Below are positions 46,836-58,331 of a stretch of DNA of 64,000 nt, one piece after another. How positions within the stretch are numbered: position 1 is the first letter of the stretch; every line of letters begins with the position of its first letter. The notes beneath the pieces were generated by a model. The model searched no databases and was not told the origin of the DNA. It was given only the letters and a program-made list of their open reading frames with translations. Origin of the DNA: Maniola hyperantus (taxonomy: Eukaryota > Arthropoda > Insecta > Lepidoptera > Nymphalidae); the NCBI RefSeq assembly GCF_902806685.2, contig NC_048554.1:9486001-9550000 (forward strand). The letters run 5' to 3'. The position numbers and the translations under genes were made by a program.

Positions 46836-47204
46836 ATAGCATTCTGGAGGCTAGGTACTTTATATCCCGGAAAATCAAAGAAAACTCAAAAAATTCACGC
46901 GGAGGAGTTACGTGCAGCGTGCATCGTATATTAGTAAGTATCCAGTATGTAAGTATAGTTGAATTTAATAACTAAAATGCTGGTTTTCGGACTAGCATCA
47001 TGTCTAATTAATTTAAAAGTTTTTGTCCACAAAATGAGCTGTCACGGCTGCGGCTTCTTAGTACCTAATTGCCTAGAGTCAAAAAATTTCAAGTTTCGAG
47101 ACATTTTCTTAAAGTGATATTAAAAACACTAGCCTAGGCCTAGGCTTAGCATTCATACTTCCCTAGGTACCTACTCATATTAACTGGTATGATCTATAAT
47201 ACGC

Positions 47205-47255
47205 GACAGGTCGAGATGACAATTGGATGACTCTCATACCCCGATTAATAATAAT
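47205..47255 (+). mobile_element. GC-rich inverted-repeat element, left-end fragment
   Basis: TACGCGACAGGTCGAGATG followed by ACTCTCATACCCCG; only the left terminus survives. Confidence 0.45.
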
Positions 47256-47285
47256 GAATTAATAACATTGTAGGTAATTATTAAT

Positions 47286-47345
47286 CACGCCGCGCCGGCA
47301 TGATTTGTACAATTAGCCTATACTTAATAGTTTTATGTAACATTT
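47286..47345 (+). mobile_element. Probable RLE retrotransposon 3' end, diverged
   Basis: CGCGCCGGCATGATTTGTA followed by AATTAG and AGTTTTATGTAA parallels the 61.5-kb fragment with a few changes. It is short and so only moderately sure. Confidence 0.4.
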
Positions 47346-47698
47346 TAATTAAAAAAAGTAATATAAATTGACATAATATCTCAATTATTTATATTACTGT
47401 TTTTTTACTTTGACCTTGATGGACCACCCGGTTAAGAAATAAATGTTCAAACGCGTAATTGGTAGCACTTTTATGGTGTAACAAGTTTTGTATTGACTTT
47501 CAATTAATGTTATGTGGGTGACTTCAGCCGGCGGCCATGAGAGTGCAGGAGGAATTATTTATGTTTTAATAACCCACTTTTGGACGCCGCTGCTTCATGT
47601 TATCATTTCTATATTTATAAAACAGTTCGCCTGTCTGTTCGTTTATAACTCGAGATTAATTATTGGATCGATGATATACATCAAACTCTACGGAATAA

Positions 47699-47726
47699 AG
47701 AATTGAATTGAATTGAATTGAATTTA
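47699..47726 (+). repeat. (GAATT)n microsatellite
   Basis: Four to five GAATT units after GGAATAAAG; probably a retroposon tail. Confidence 0.75.
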
Positions 47727-47901
47727 TGGCGTACCTAATGCTACTACTAGTCGCACCTTGGAACTCAGCCTTGGAAACATAAAGTCCGGTAAGTATACCT
47801 ACCTAGGTAATGGAAAAGTAGGTTGGTAGGTATAAGGAAACTGGCAAATGAAAAGCCAAATCTGCTAGGTAGGTTAGGTATATGTACGTTTATTAGCTAA
47901 C

Positions 47902-48127
47902 TAGCTTATGCCCGCGGCTTCGTTCACGTGGACTACACAAATATCAAACCCCTTTTTCACCCTCTTAGGGGTTGAATTTTCAAAAATCCTTTCTTAGTGG
48001 ATGCCTACGTTATAATAGCTATCTGCATGCCAAATTTCAGCCCGATCCGTCCAGTAGTTTGAGCTGTGCGTTGATAGATCAGTCAGTCAGTCAGTCAGTC
48101 ACCTTTTCCTTTTATGTATTTAGATAA
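47902..48127 (+). repeat. Family B repeat, complete
   Basis: Close to the 43.58-kb copy, with a (GTCA)5 tail. Confidence 0.8.
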
Positions 48128-48384
48128 ACTACCTATTAACCAAGCGCTCACCTGTAAAGGCTAAGTATGAGATAGAGGCAACCCTCATTATTTATTATCT
48201 TCATGATATGGGACTTCAATCTATGTATTCTTATATACCTAGTGATAATGATTTCCCAGATATTTATAGGTATGAAACTATATCTAGGTACATTCTAACT
48301 AAATTAAAGACAACAACACTAAATTGTCACGGGATTATAGGAGTTTACTCCTAATCCCGCAATTTCTGCCGCTAGAGCAATAGC

Positions 48385-48555
48385 CAATTTTCAAAAATTC
48401 CACGGAAACTTTTTGATTTTCCGGGATAGAGTTTATGTCACTCTCCAGATCTTTAACTATTATTTACGTAAAAATCAGGTCAGTTCGGCGTTGCAGCGTG
48501 ATTGAAGGACAAACCAATAAACAAACACACTTTCGCATTTATATTATGGGTAGTG
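48385..48555 (+). repeat. Family C repeat, 3' part
   Basis: AACTTTTTGATTTTCCGGGA, GCGTTGCAGCGTGATTGAAGG and CACTTTCGCATTTATATTATG. Confidence 0.65.
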
Positions 48556-48930
48556 ATTTATGTATAACACTTTAGGTACCTACCTACTTACACCCTAACT
48601 AACCCAAAGACAATAACCTCTTAATCGCAATAACCATTTCCCACAATTCCCACCGCTAGAATCACACGTTAAGCAATTTATAGCCGATTTAACGATCCTG
48701 CAACAGCTTGCTTTACGACGCTTCATTTGTTTCAATGCAGAACCATCGGTGTTTACAATCGTGATTGCAGGATGGTGACTAACGCAGGATAATGCAATCA
48801 CGGCAAATGTTCATTGTAATCGCATTTAGATTGTTATAAGTTATCTTAAAGTTTATGATCGAAGCTTAGTGCGAGTCTGAGACTGCGTGTCGCTACGATT
48901 CTGTACCGTAACCACAGAGTACCACAGAGT

Positions 48931-49214
48931 AGTCAAGAAACCTACAGGGTATCTACTTCCCATTGACTTAGAATCATGAAATTTGGCAGGTAGGTAGGTC
49001 TTATAGCAGACATAAGGGGAAAAATCTGAAAAACCGTGAATTTAGGGTTACATCACACCAAAAAAAAATTGTGATCATGAACTAATAAATTAGTATTTTC
49101 AATTTTCGAAGTAAGATAACTATATATCATATTATGGAAGGGCTTTACCTGTGCATTCTAAAGTGGTACGGAACCGGTGCGCGAGCCTGATTCGCACTTG
49201 GCCGGTTTTTTTTA
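48931..49214 (-). repeat. Family A repeat, internally deleted
   Basis: AGTCAAGAAACCTACAGGG through AAATTTGGCAGG to GCACTTGGCCGG; the stretch holding the TGCACGATAAATC block is missing. Confidence 0.7.
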
Positions 49215-49399
49215 TTTTTTATTGTGCCCCAAGCCCCCAACTATGAGTGGGTATGCATATTATAATTATCTCTATATCTCCATAAATCAACAGCCAGCAC
49301 GACAACGAAAACCTTAGGTATGTTAAATGTTAAGAGCAGCCGCTGAGTGTCTTGCTGGTTCTTCTCGCTAAGACAGGCGTTCCGAAGTCCGATTTTGAG

Positions 49400-49560
49400 T
49401 AACTCAAACTCAAATCATTTATTCAAATGAATTTGCAATACAATGATGTAGTGGTGATAATTAATTACGTAAACTTAAAACTAAAGCCACGAGGGTTCCA
49501 AACGTGCACAGGTTTGAGAAGACGCCGGGTACTCTTTTTTATTATCACCACTTTACAAAA
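49400..49560 (-). repeat. Family G repeat
   Basis: ATGTAGTGGTGATAATTAAT and CCACGAGGGTTCCAAACGTG. The preceding 60 bases (CTTGCTGGTTCTTCTCGC) look like an inverted piece of family F. Confidence 0.6.
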
Positions 49561-49619
49561 TACACTTTGAATTAGAAGTAAGATTTGACTTCTACTTCTT
49601 GAACATCAAACAATATTTT

Positions 49620-49755
49620 AGTTATTTTAATTTTAATTTTAATTTATATTAATTTTTTTTATTTAGTAGGTATTTTATTATAATGTATAATGTATAACTT
49701 GCTGGATTTATATCTGAAAATAAAGATTTATTATTATTATTATTATTATTATTAA
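49620..49755 (+). repeat. Retroposon tail with (TTA)n
   Basis: AACTTGCTGGATTTATATCTG followed by AAAATAAAG and (TTA)8, the look of a LINE 3' end. The body upstream is not recognised. Confidence 0.45.
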
Positions 49756-50317
49756 AACACACACATAATAATAATATAATATCTTAGTACACGGCGGTGC
49801 GGTGGTTGGCTACTATTAAATTTGCTATCGTACTTTCTTTTTAATAGTCTTTTCCTAGTCTAATCCAGCAGCTACCTAACGTTGCCATGTCCTCACTAAA
49901 ATCATTAATGTCTTGCAGGTGCAAAGGAAATTGATTGTTAATTTTACCTCTTAATAATGTAGCTAACATGTGGATGCGTCGCATTAAGTAGCTAGCTTTT
50001 TGCTTGTAATACCTACTAGTATTTTCTCTCAGATTCATCCGTGTGAAATTCAAGTCATACCTAAGCTGAGCCTTTGAGTTCTAGTGGACTGGCATAGTGC
50101 CTAGTGGACTGTCGCCTGCAAAGTTTCAGTTTTCATTTATAGCATGTCACACTGTTGCATGCAGTTTCTCTTGGCATAAAATAGACTGCCACCAGCAAAA
50201 TGAAGGTTGCCATTTGTAGTATGTCGCATTGTCGCATGTTGTTGCTGAGCGCTAAATTGTGCGGGAATTCCATCGCCGATGTTGAGCGGCGGAAAGTCAC
50301 TACATTTTATTACATTA

Positions 50318-50537
50318 CTAGCTTATGCCTGCGATTTCAACCGCGTGGACTACACAAATTTCAAACCCTTATTTTATCCGCTTACTTAGAGGTAGAATTT
50401 CCAAAAATCCTTTCTTAGCGGATGTCTACGTCATAGCTATCTGCATACCAAATTTCAGCCCTATCCGTCCAGTAGTTTGAGCTGTGCGTTGATAGATCAG
50501 TTTCAGTCAGTCGGCTTTTCCTTTTATATATTTAGAC
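50318..50537 (+). repeat. Family B repeat
   Basis: ACTAGCTTATGCCTGCGATTT to TTTTATATATTTAGA. It is followed at once by a different repeat (family C type). Confidence 0.75.
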
Positions 50538-50715
50538 TAGCTGATCCCCGCGGCTTCGCCCGCGTAGATTTAGGTTTTTAAAGATCCCGTATAGTCTATG
50601 TCACTCAGGAATAATGTAGCTTTCTACTGGTGAAAGAATTTTTAAAATCGGTTCAGTAGTTCTAAAGATTACCCCCTACAAACAAACTTAACGACATTAC
50701 CTCTTTATATAATAC
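50538..50715 (+). repeat. Family C-related repeat, subfamily with ACCTCTTTATATAATA end
   Basis: CTAGCTGATCCCCGCGGCTT, GTGAAAGAATTTTTAAAATCGG and TTAACGACATTACCTC. The same subfamily recurs inverted at 56955. Confidence 0.7.
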
Positions 50716-51345
50716 AACGGGCCGTGCAGCAGAAATCGTAATATTTTAATTTCGCCATAACTTCAAAACCAAACGTCCAATTTTAATCATTCAAAGACCA
50801 AATATTATCTCCATAAACTGTTCTTAGTGATGAAATCATTTATTTTGATAAGGATTAATAGCATGAGTAAAATAAACGCGTTTAAATGTAGTGCAAAAAA
50901 AATTCAAGATTTTTAAATAAAAAAATGGTTGCTGTGCCTCACTCGACATAGATGGGTATAGTGTGTCGCGGACTTTTTTGTAGATATTTATAAGATCTAC
51001 AATTAATTAGAACATTTTATGGTTCTATCTTTTATAGTTTAGGCAGCGTACGCAAAATAAGTAACTTTTCTGGTTGATTTTTTACACCTTGTGTCCGAAA
51101 AACCCAAATATCTTACGGAACCCTATTTTTTTCCAAAATAAAATATAGCCTATGTTACTCGTGGATAATGTAGCTTTCGAATGGTGAAAGAATTTTTAAA
51201 ATCGGTCCAGTAGTTTTTGAGCCTATTCAGTACAAACAAACAAACAAACAAACAAACAAACAAACAAACAAACAAACAAACAAACAAACAAACAAACAAA
51301 GTTTTCCTCTTTATAATATTAGTGTAGATTATAATATTAGTGTAG
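50716..51345 (+). repeat. Long interspersed repeat ending in (CAAA)n
   Basis: ACGGGCCGTGCAGCAGAAATC, CTCACTCGACATAGATGGGT, CGGAACCCTATTTTTTTCC and TAATGTAGCTTTCGAATGG to a long (CAAA)n and TTATAATATTAGTGTAGAT. No reading frame; I recall such blocks in Lepidoptera but cannot name the family. Confidence 0.55.
51231..51300 (+). repeat. (CAAA)n microsatellite
   Basis: About 17 perfect units, which create a spurious reading frame of Phe-Val-Cys-Leu repeats on the minus strand. Confidence 0.9.
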
Positions 51346-53080
51346 ATATCGGGCACGCTTCCGCATCTTATCTTCCACACAGTGTGTCCGATAACAGTAA
51401 ATTAAATTATGTAGATAATAATATGTAGTAGGGTTCCATCGCGTAAGATCAGCAAAGGAATTTCCGGGCAGTGTAGCTCCGACCTGAGCTCTAACTACAA
51501 ACTGCATTTCGCAAGTTTGAAAGAAGCGCAGTTCGAAAATTTTGTCAGAATTGGTTCAAAGATAATAATTTGCAAACAGACTTATTATACTATGTAGGTT
51601 TTAATAAGTAATAGGTAGGTACCTACCTATCTATAAATATAGAGTCATCTCTGAAACGAAGATGTGCGGAAATTACACCGTTATAGACCGCCCGTAATAC
51701 CGTTCTGCTAATGAATTATTATTTTAACCGTGAGAGTGTGATAGTTAACTGTAAAGTTAACAAGCTGAAAAAATATAGACCGGTTTTTCGAGATGATGAG
51801 CTGGTAATTCGAGCTTTATTAAACTCTGTGTAGATAATTAAATACCTATAGGTACGTATACCTATCTATATAAATTACAAACCGTTGCTAAATCCCATAA
51901 TTTAACTTAACAAAATAGGCCAATCTATCACATATTCATTCACCTACCTAATTAATATTCGATAAATGAAATGAACACGCGATTTATCGAACTGATTGGA
52001 TTTTATGTTGTTCGAGATCGATATCAATGCAAACTAGCTGTTGACATCATGCATCATCCTATACGCATAGTAAAACTAGAAAAGCGACGCTTTTGTAGTT
52101 TGCCGCAGGTTGAATGTAGGCAGTAATTTTACACTTAACTCACTAGTAGGTTTGTTGTCGATAACTTATCTGTTATATTATTGTTATATTATATTATTAT
52201 TATTGTATTATTATTTATTATTATTTATATTTATTATTATTTATATTATATTATTATATATCCAATGATTGTAAATAACGGATACCTACTAATAGGGTCT
52301 TGGACTGTAGAATAAAATGATATGATTTTTTTGTGTAACGGTAGTTTATGGGGCTTGAATTCTCTACTAAAGAAAATAATTTAAAAATATCATGATTTTC
52401 ATTATTTTTAACATAATTAATTACTTATTAACGTCATGCTGTACGGAAAGCGAATAATGACGTCACAATGCGTTAACGATAAATATTTTTCAATTTTTAA
52501 CATAAAAATAGAGTAGATAAATTCTGCTTGAATATATTTCTTATAATTTTTAAAAAATTATTCTCTTTAATAAATAATTTATTTCTAAACTTCCATTACC
52601 AAGAACATGTTCCCGGGTTCAATCACAGCACTCTTGATATTTAATATAATACATTAATTACACAAAATCACACAAAATCAAATATTTGTATTTTACACAT
52701 ATAATATCGGCCATCGGGTCAGTCAGCCAATTTTTTCTTTAAGTACCTACATAATATATTATGTATAATATACATGTACCTAGATTTAGGTTTTTTTTTA
52801 TCTAAAATTTCCTGAGCCCTAGCACATAGTGTGGAAAAAATTGAGAAATTAATTATACATTAATCATAGATGACTTAAAATTATGTACATACTTAATATT
52901 CATACAAAAATAATAACCCAGCCTCCCTAATATTTTATATATCAAATATGTCCCAAATATTATTACATACCTATGGTAATTTTACCAAACAGTAGATTTA
53001 ACAAGATGATGTAACTATGAAACTTGAGTCCATCATCGATAGCTATAATGGCCATCATTAAACTAAAATTTATATTTTGA
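51346..53080. other. Intergenic, very AT-rich
   Basis: No gene. AGAATAAAATGATATG near 52310 looks like a retroposon tail. Confidence 0.5.
52185..52262 (+). repeat. (ATT)n-rich low-complexity tract
   Basis: Alternating TTATTATT and ATTTAT blocks, almost pure A and T. Confidence 0.7.
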
Positions 53081-53082
53081 TA

Positions 53083-53089
53083 TGTCAAC

Positions 53090-53094
<5 letters not shown>
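53083..53094. repeat. Target-site duplication, 3' side of the RLE element
   Basis: TGTCAACAAAAT, identical to the copy at 56019-56030. It directly abuts the poly(A) tract, so its last base is shared with the tail. Confidence 0.85.
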
Positions 53095-53150
<56 letters not shown>

Positions 53151-53175
53151 CAATAAAACTTAAAGCTAGCCTTAT

Positions 53176-54639
53176 CTAATTACTATATAAATCATGACCG
53201 CGTGGAATGGTGCCAAGAATACTGGCTGCATTTCCGCGCTGGACAGCTAGGCTGATCCGCTGCGCAAAAAATGAGCCAGCCCTTCTGTCACCAGTTGAGG
53301 CTATTAATCGCGGTGAAATGTCTCGTAAAAAATTTTTAGCACTAAGACTCCATGGCCCCAGGGTCTCCACGGCAAACGGCACAAAAATGTAACTCTCTAT
53401 AAGAGAGGCATACTTGCGCCGCTTGCCGTTTTCAGCTGTTTCTGCTGCGGCTCCCGGTCTTGATGCTGTCTTCCTGATATGACACGGGGCCAATGTGTCA
53501 ACGCAAGTTGCGTCCCACATTAGCGCCCGTCCCCGTTCCCAGGGAACCAGCGTCAATCCATCAGGTCTCTTGCCATCATCCCGACTAATCCCTGCCGGCT
53601 CAATGAGCGCAGGAATATTTATGGTGGCAAGAGCTCTTTTAATTGTATCGTTAAGAGAGCCATGCCTAAACAGCCTACCGGAGCTCCTTTGGCAAGAGAG
53701 TCCGTGGATTCCAAATTTATCAACCTCTTTTCCACACGGACATCTGTGCTGATGGCACAGTGGTGTTCCCAATCTGAGACCTAGAGCCACACGAAAACTT
53801 TCGTTATCTAAAAGTGTGCCGAGATTTTTTGATGGCAAGGCATGCAGCCAATACCCAGATTCCTTTTCGGATAATGCTAGAAGCCTGGCACGATCTCTGT
53901 CACTTGTAAGATTTTGAACCAAATTCGTATGTGTCAGTTGAACCAATGGCAAATCCCAAAGTTTTTGTGTAGTACGTTCCTTCGGGATGTCGACATTGGG
54001 ACATCTGACCTTCCAACTCTCTAGGGCCTCTGTGGCATAGGTCAATGATGAATTGGATTTGAGAATTTGAGAGCTAAGCTCTTTTATACTATGCACAGAG
54101 GACAGAAAAGCCGGAAGAGCTACACTGGAAATTTTCCTCACGCCGATGCCACCGTACTTGACCGGTAAAGTTGCTTGGTTCCAGGAGTGCTCATCAAAAG
54201 TTAAATTTAGAATTTGTTCTAGTGTACTTTTAAGGGTGGCATCCATGTTATCGAGTAGTCCATGAAATTTCCAAATTGGGCTCGCGCGGAGAATGTAAAT
54301 TAATTTAGGTACAAAAAGGCAATATTTTAGGATCGAAAATGCAATGTGAGAATTTAGAGTGCCCAATTTGTCGGTATTAGCCGAAAATGTTCTGACTTTT
54401 TGATCCAAGAGTGGTTGTATGGATTCATTATAAAGAGGAGCACCGAGAAGGCAAAGTGAACGTTTATCAAGTATTTTAATATTAGGTGAAATTTCATTGA
54501 ATAATTCAGAGGCCAATAGAATTCTTTCTTGCGACAGTTTTTCTGTAAAAAACAATTCGCATTTCGAAAAATTAAGTTCTAAACCAATTTTCCCAAACTG
54601 TTGCTTAATATGATTAAGATCTTTTAGAACGTCATCCAC
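53176..54639 (-). pseudogene. RLE retrotransposon protein, thumb and restriction-like endonuclease segment
   Basis: The 487-codon segment starts right after the catalytic YLDDG with thumb-region sequence (ELNFSKCELFF). Near residues 297-313 it has a C-x-C-x9-H-x3-C motif, the CCHC of RLE-type LINEs. From about 358 it has RPDG...MWDAT, matching the PD-x12-15-D core of the restriction-like endonuclease that makes the first-strand nick. The stop is at 53176, only 29 bases before the poly(A) tail, so the 3' UTR is very short. No internal stop is present. Confidence 0.85.
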
Positions 54640-55685
54640 GTTGCCCCAATGGTTCCATCATCAAGATACCATATGTTAAATTTAGATGTTAAATTTGAGA
54701 TATGGTTATGGATCCCTAAGCTGAACAGGGCCGGACCTAAAGGATCCCCCTGCTGAACGCCTACAGAAGACTTAATATCGCTATCTCCAAAGAATAATTT
54801 AGAAGCAGAGCTGTAACATTGCCAAACATATGGGTAAATTTCAGGAAGTTGCGTTGAGACTTCTGTCAGCAAAGTTGCCCTGTCCAAAGAATTAAAAGCA
54901 TTCTTTACATCTACTTTCAGCAGTACCTCAACCTCGCCATTCGTTAAGAAAGTACGAGCCGAATGAACTGCTGCTTCACAACCTCCTTTACTGCCGAATC
55001 CAACTTGAATAGGTTGGAATTTATCCTTTAGGGTAGAGACTATGTGACTACACGCTAATTTTGACGCCAAACGGCGAAAAGTACAGCCAACAGCGATGGG
55101 ACTGATGCCACCATCTTTCTTATTGAAAGCACAAAGCCTCGCGCCATAAAGGAATGGTAGAAAGGATGAATTTACCTCGCCAGATAACATGAAATTACAT
55201 AGTCTGGTAATGTCGCTCAGTAGCGCCTTGCCGGCGTCCCCAGCAGTAACTCCCACAAGATCCTTAAGATGTTGTGGCGTTATGCCGTCCATGCCACCAG
55301 CAGAGCCACTAGAAAACGACATTATCGCAGCGTAAGTTTCTTCATCCTTTATCTGTAAATAAGAAGTGTTAGAAGGTGGATCTGGCAGCACAGAATCGGT
55401 ATTTGGTAAGGGATGCTTGTCACGTAAGGCTTCCAGCGTTATATCATTGAATGGAGCCAGTGTATCACTAGAAAACAAAATGCGGGCGGCGTTTTTAAGA
55501 TCCCCATCCATAACCTTGTTTTCCACAATTTTCTTCAAATTGTAATTTTGTGTTCGAAATGAGCAGTCAGGGATTGGAAAAACGCGATCAGCCAAACTAT
55601 TTTTTTTTAATTTTGTACATAGCGACCCGATTTCTGACTTATTAACATAGAAATGTCTATATGCAAAAAAAAGAGGTTTTGCCAA
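54624..55685 (-). pseudogene. RLE retrotransposon protein, reverse transcriptase segment
   Basis: Reverse transcriptase motifs are in the right order over 353 codons: GGMDGITPQHLKDL near 129-142, KKDGGISPIAVG near 190-200, DVKNAFNSLDR (motif A, catalytic Asp) near 258, VQQGDPLGPALFS (motif B) near 308, and WYLDDG (motif C, two catalytic Asp) near 340. The active-site residues are intact. The frame is lost a few residues after YLDDG in a run of four G bases at about 54645, where one missing base moves the reading into the next segment. The first codons overlap the previous segment at the T8 run. Confidence 0.85.
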
Positions 55686-56008
55686 TCTAAAAGTGAATTT
55701 GATAGCACATTTTGGATTGTATGTGATAAGGATCTAGCTAACGATATCCTAGCTCCTCGCGGAATGCGTTTTATTAATGGAATATTTTGACTGTATTTGG
55801 ATAATAAAATTTCAAATGGTACCTGGTTATCGCTTCCTGATTGGGTTTGATCGCACATCAAATTTGGGCAAGTAAGAGGCCGTGTAGGCGGTCCGTGACA
55901 ACGTGCGATGTGAATATTAAGGCCTTTGCGACCCTTAAACTGCCTGCCATCGCTACAGTGGGGGCATTCTAGGTATTCACCTTGAGAAGAACACACACAC
56001 ACACACAA
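55607..56008 (-). pseudogene. RLE retrotransposon protein, N-terminal segment with zinc finger
   Basis: The open segment contains CPHC, then 14 residues, then H-x4-H: one C2H2-type finger like the nucleic-acid-binding fingers at the start of R2-type proteins. A second Cys pair follows (CPNLMC). The first residues translate a (TG)n repeat and are doubtful. Homology to the element stops near the A8/T8 run at 55665-55672. After that the true frame continues in the next segment, and the last 20 or so residues here are out-of-frame readthrough. Confidence 0.7.
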
Positions 56009-56018
56009 ACACTTTATT

Positions 56019-56030
56019 TGTCAACAAAAT
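56019..56030. repeat. Target-site duplication, 5' side of the RLE element
   Basis: TGTCAACAAAAT, perfect match to 53083-53094. It fixes the 5' boundary of the insertion at 56018. Confidence 0.85.
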
Positions 56031-56469
56031 ATATAATTTAGGTTATTAATTATTAATATAAAAGGAACGCAAGGCCTTATGTAATATAATATTTTAGCGG
56101 AGAGATGTTATACCTATTACTGGAGGAGCAAACCTCATACCAAAATCTCGTAGGTGCAGTCAAAAGCTCCCTCCAGGTTCATGTGTACACATAGTATGCA
56201 TACAATATAGTGTAAACTCTATATTGTGAACTTCTATGTAATGAAAAACTCCTCAAAACGTAGTTACTAAGGTTCATTTTGTTTATGTTATTCCTCTTTT
56301 ACTATCCTTTTAGCAAAAACTCTTTATGACGCAATAAAAAAGTCGGTCCCTTCAATTTCGCTTTATAGAGTTTACACTGTGTAATAAACAATGTGATGAG
56401 CAGTCTTTTTAGACGCAGCGAAAGCCTTCAATAAGATACGGCTTGTTCCACAAGTTTTAAACCTATAGT

Positions 56470-56583
56470 AGGTGCGCGATAAGTCGCTAATCCGGTGCGG
56501 GTGAGCGCGGGTGATGTGCGGGTGCGCGGGGCGTTCCCCCGCCTCATACCCCGTTTGCCATCCCAACCTGTCGCGTTATAGGC
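56470..56583 (+). mobile_element. GC-rich inverted-repeat element, copy 3, partial
   Basis: GTGCGCGATAAGTCG on the left and ATCCCAACCTGTCGCGTTATA on the right with a shortened GC-rich core. It overlaps no recognisable gene. Confidence 0.55.
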
Positions 56584-56954
56584 GTGCTGTAGGTACAGAC
56601 TACAGACACATGCGTTTACTACAAGAGTTCTTCACCAATTTAATTTTCCGCTACCGCCTGGACATGTCCTTTCAAGTCCTTATAAAGACTACAAAAATAA
56701 AAAAATGTTCTCATTTGCTCTTGTTATATAACGGTTGGTGATGATTATGATGATGAGGGTAAAGAGTTTCTGATGTTCTTCTTCACCAGTCAGGTAACTG
56801 GTTATGACCATTTTAAGGGAGATTGGACTCTCTAGAAATATGACATCTCATTGTACCTATCTAAGAAAAAAATATTATAAAAGGGATGTTACGCAAAGCT
56901 ATAAAGCATAATGATTAATAATGACATTAATCTTCTCTATCTATATCTTCTATA

Positions 56955-57135
56955 CTTATTATATAAAGAGGTAATGTCGTTAAGTTTGTTTGTAGAGGGT
57001 AATCTTTGGAACTACTGAACCGATTTTAAAAATTCTTTCACCAGTGGAAAGCTACACTATTCCTGAGTGACATAGGCTATACGGGATCTTTAAAACCTAA
57101 ATCTACGCGGGCGAAGCTGCGGGGATCAGCTAGTA
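56955..57135 (-). repeat. Family C-related repeat, same subfamily as 50538
   Basis: TATATAAAGAGGTAATGTCG, CGATTTTAAAAATTCTTTCACC and GCGGGGATCAGCTAGT. Confidence 0.7.
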
Positions 57136-57260
57136 TTATATAAAAATAAATCGCTGAATGTGTCGCTGATCGCAAATCTCGAGAATAGCTGAACCGATTT
57201 CGCTAATTCTTTTTTTATAATATTCCTTGAAGTATTATTCATAAGTGAATATTTTTGTCA
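57136..57260 (+). repeat. Repeat fragment, class unknown
   Basis: ATCGCTGAATGTGTCGCTGA, AGCTGAACCGATTTCGCTAA and ATTCCTTGAAGTATTATTC; I recall this from Lepidoptera, but it occurs once here. Confidence 0.4.
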
Positions 57261-57694
57261 CAAATTTATGCCGAGAACTATCTTGCAAATTGGCCAATTA
57301 ATTATTCAGTGGCAGGCATCCTATAGTTTATATATAAAAAATATTTTGACTTTATAATTTATTATAAGCAAAAATGAATATGCCCAAAGATGCAAGATGA
57401 ACGCCAAAAATACGTAAAAATAGCAACTTACATTTTTTACCTAGTTGGCACCTATAGGTTGATTAAAGTAAAAAACGCATAATGTTTTATTTCATAAGGA
57501 CAAAGCGATAAACCAGAAGTTTATTCGATGTTTAAAGCTACAACAAATAAGACGCGCGACGGCAGCAGTATCAACATATTATCTCTTTTGGGCTTGTGTA
57601 TTTAAACCATAGTTTATGACGTGCACAAACTGCTATGTTGCAACTTCAGATTGAAAACTACTTGTTTTCGTCACTAATAATTCATGTCGCGGAC

Positions 57695-57766
57695 AGTGCC
57701 GCTGGGTTTTTAGTGGGTGGATACCCACTAAAAACCCAGCGGCACTGCTCAGGATTGAGCAGTGCC
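57695..57766. repeat. Two overlapping perfect hairpins with GGAT loops
   Basis: Hairpin 1 has 24-bp perfect arms (57695-57718 and 57723-57746) and a GGAT loop. Hairpin 2 has 11-bp perfect arms (57741-57751 and 57756-57766) and again a GGAT loop. They share the six bases GGCACT. Confidence 0.9.
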
Positions 57767-57767
57767 A

Positions 57768-58112
57768 AGTGAGTCCCAAAACCTACTTTAGTGGCAGGAT
57801 GCGTAAGTGAATTTTCTCCAGCGAAACCAAAAAAAGGAATCCCGCCGAAAACGTTGCTGGCACGCCGCGTTGCCATCGCGGTGTGTGTGTTTCAGGCTTT
57901 ACTTGAATCTCATAATGCATCAGAGCTTGTGCAAAAGGAAAGTGAGTCCCAAATACCTACTTTTGTGGCAGGATGCGTAAGTGCATTTTCTCCAGCGAAA
58001 CCAAAAAAAGGAGTCCCGCCGAAAACGTTGCTGGCACGCCGCGTTCCCATCGCGGTTTAAGTGTTTCAAGCTTTACTTGTATCTCAAAATGCATCAGAGC
58101 GCGTGCAAAAAG
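57768..58112 (+). repeat. Tandem duplication, two 173-174 bp units
   Basis: Units start AGTGAGTCCCAAA at 57768 and 57941 and differ at few positions. An open frame runs through both (GCVSxFSPAKPKKGxPPKTLLARRV in each), but most differences change the amino acid, so it is probably not under protein selection. Confidence 0.8.
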
Positions 58113-58331
58113 ACTCAATTAATTAAGAAACAAAAAAGTTGATCTTTTTAGTCCTTAAACGATTCGGATAAAATTAATGTGAACTGTATTAACTTGCTGC
58201 AACATTGTTGCTATGAATAATTACGAGTTATGCTTTTATAATATAACGTACTTAATGCATCTTGCTTGACGAAGATACGTGCAGATGCGTGCAGATGAGA
58301 AAGCGTTGTTTTTGGGCCGTTGAGTATAATG

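Larger units (their letters stand above)
53095..56018 (-). mobile_element. Non-LTR retrotransposon with restriction-like endonuclease (R2/R4/NeSL-like group)
   Basis: A single insertion about 2.92 kb long, bounded by a perfect 12-bp direct repeat and ending in a 53-nt poly(A) tail (T tract 53094-53146 on the plus strand). It encodes, in order, a C2H2 zinc finger, a reverse transcriptase and a C-terminal CCHC motif with a PD...D endonuclease. This is the layout of early-branching RLE-type LINEs, which nick the target and reverse-transcribe from it. No APE-type endonuclease is present. The 5' end falls in a (TG)n run just before the zinc finger, so it is uncertain whether the element is full length. 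The long A tail and intact duplication point to recent insertion, yet the reading frame is broken twice. The clade is not assigned beyond the RLE group. Confidence 0.85.

Noticed and set aside
51150..51380. Minus-strand protein with FVCL repeats
   Set aside because: It is a translated (CAAA)n microsatellite.
51981..52100. CRISPR-like or other short regularly spaced repeats
   Set aside because: The direct repeats in the window are microsatellites, SINE tails or dispersed transposons; none has uniform repeat-spacer structure, and the DNA is eukaryotic.
53207..53752. Plus-strand frames over the retrotransposon (53207-53392, 53495-53752)
   Set aside because: They are antisense shadows of the endonuclease-encoding frame.
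57791..58060. Protein-coding repeat gene across the 174-bp tandem duplication
   Set aside because: The frame is open, but most differences between the units change the amino acid and there is no start context, domain or neighbour to support a gene.
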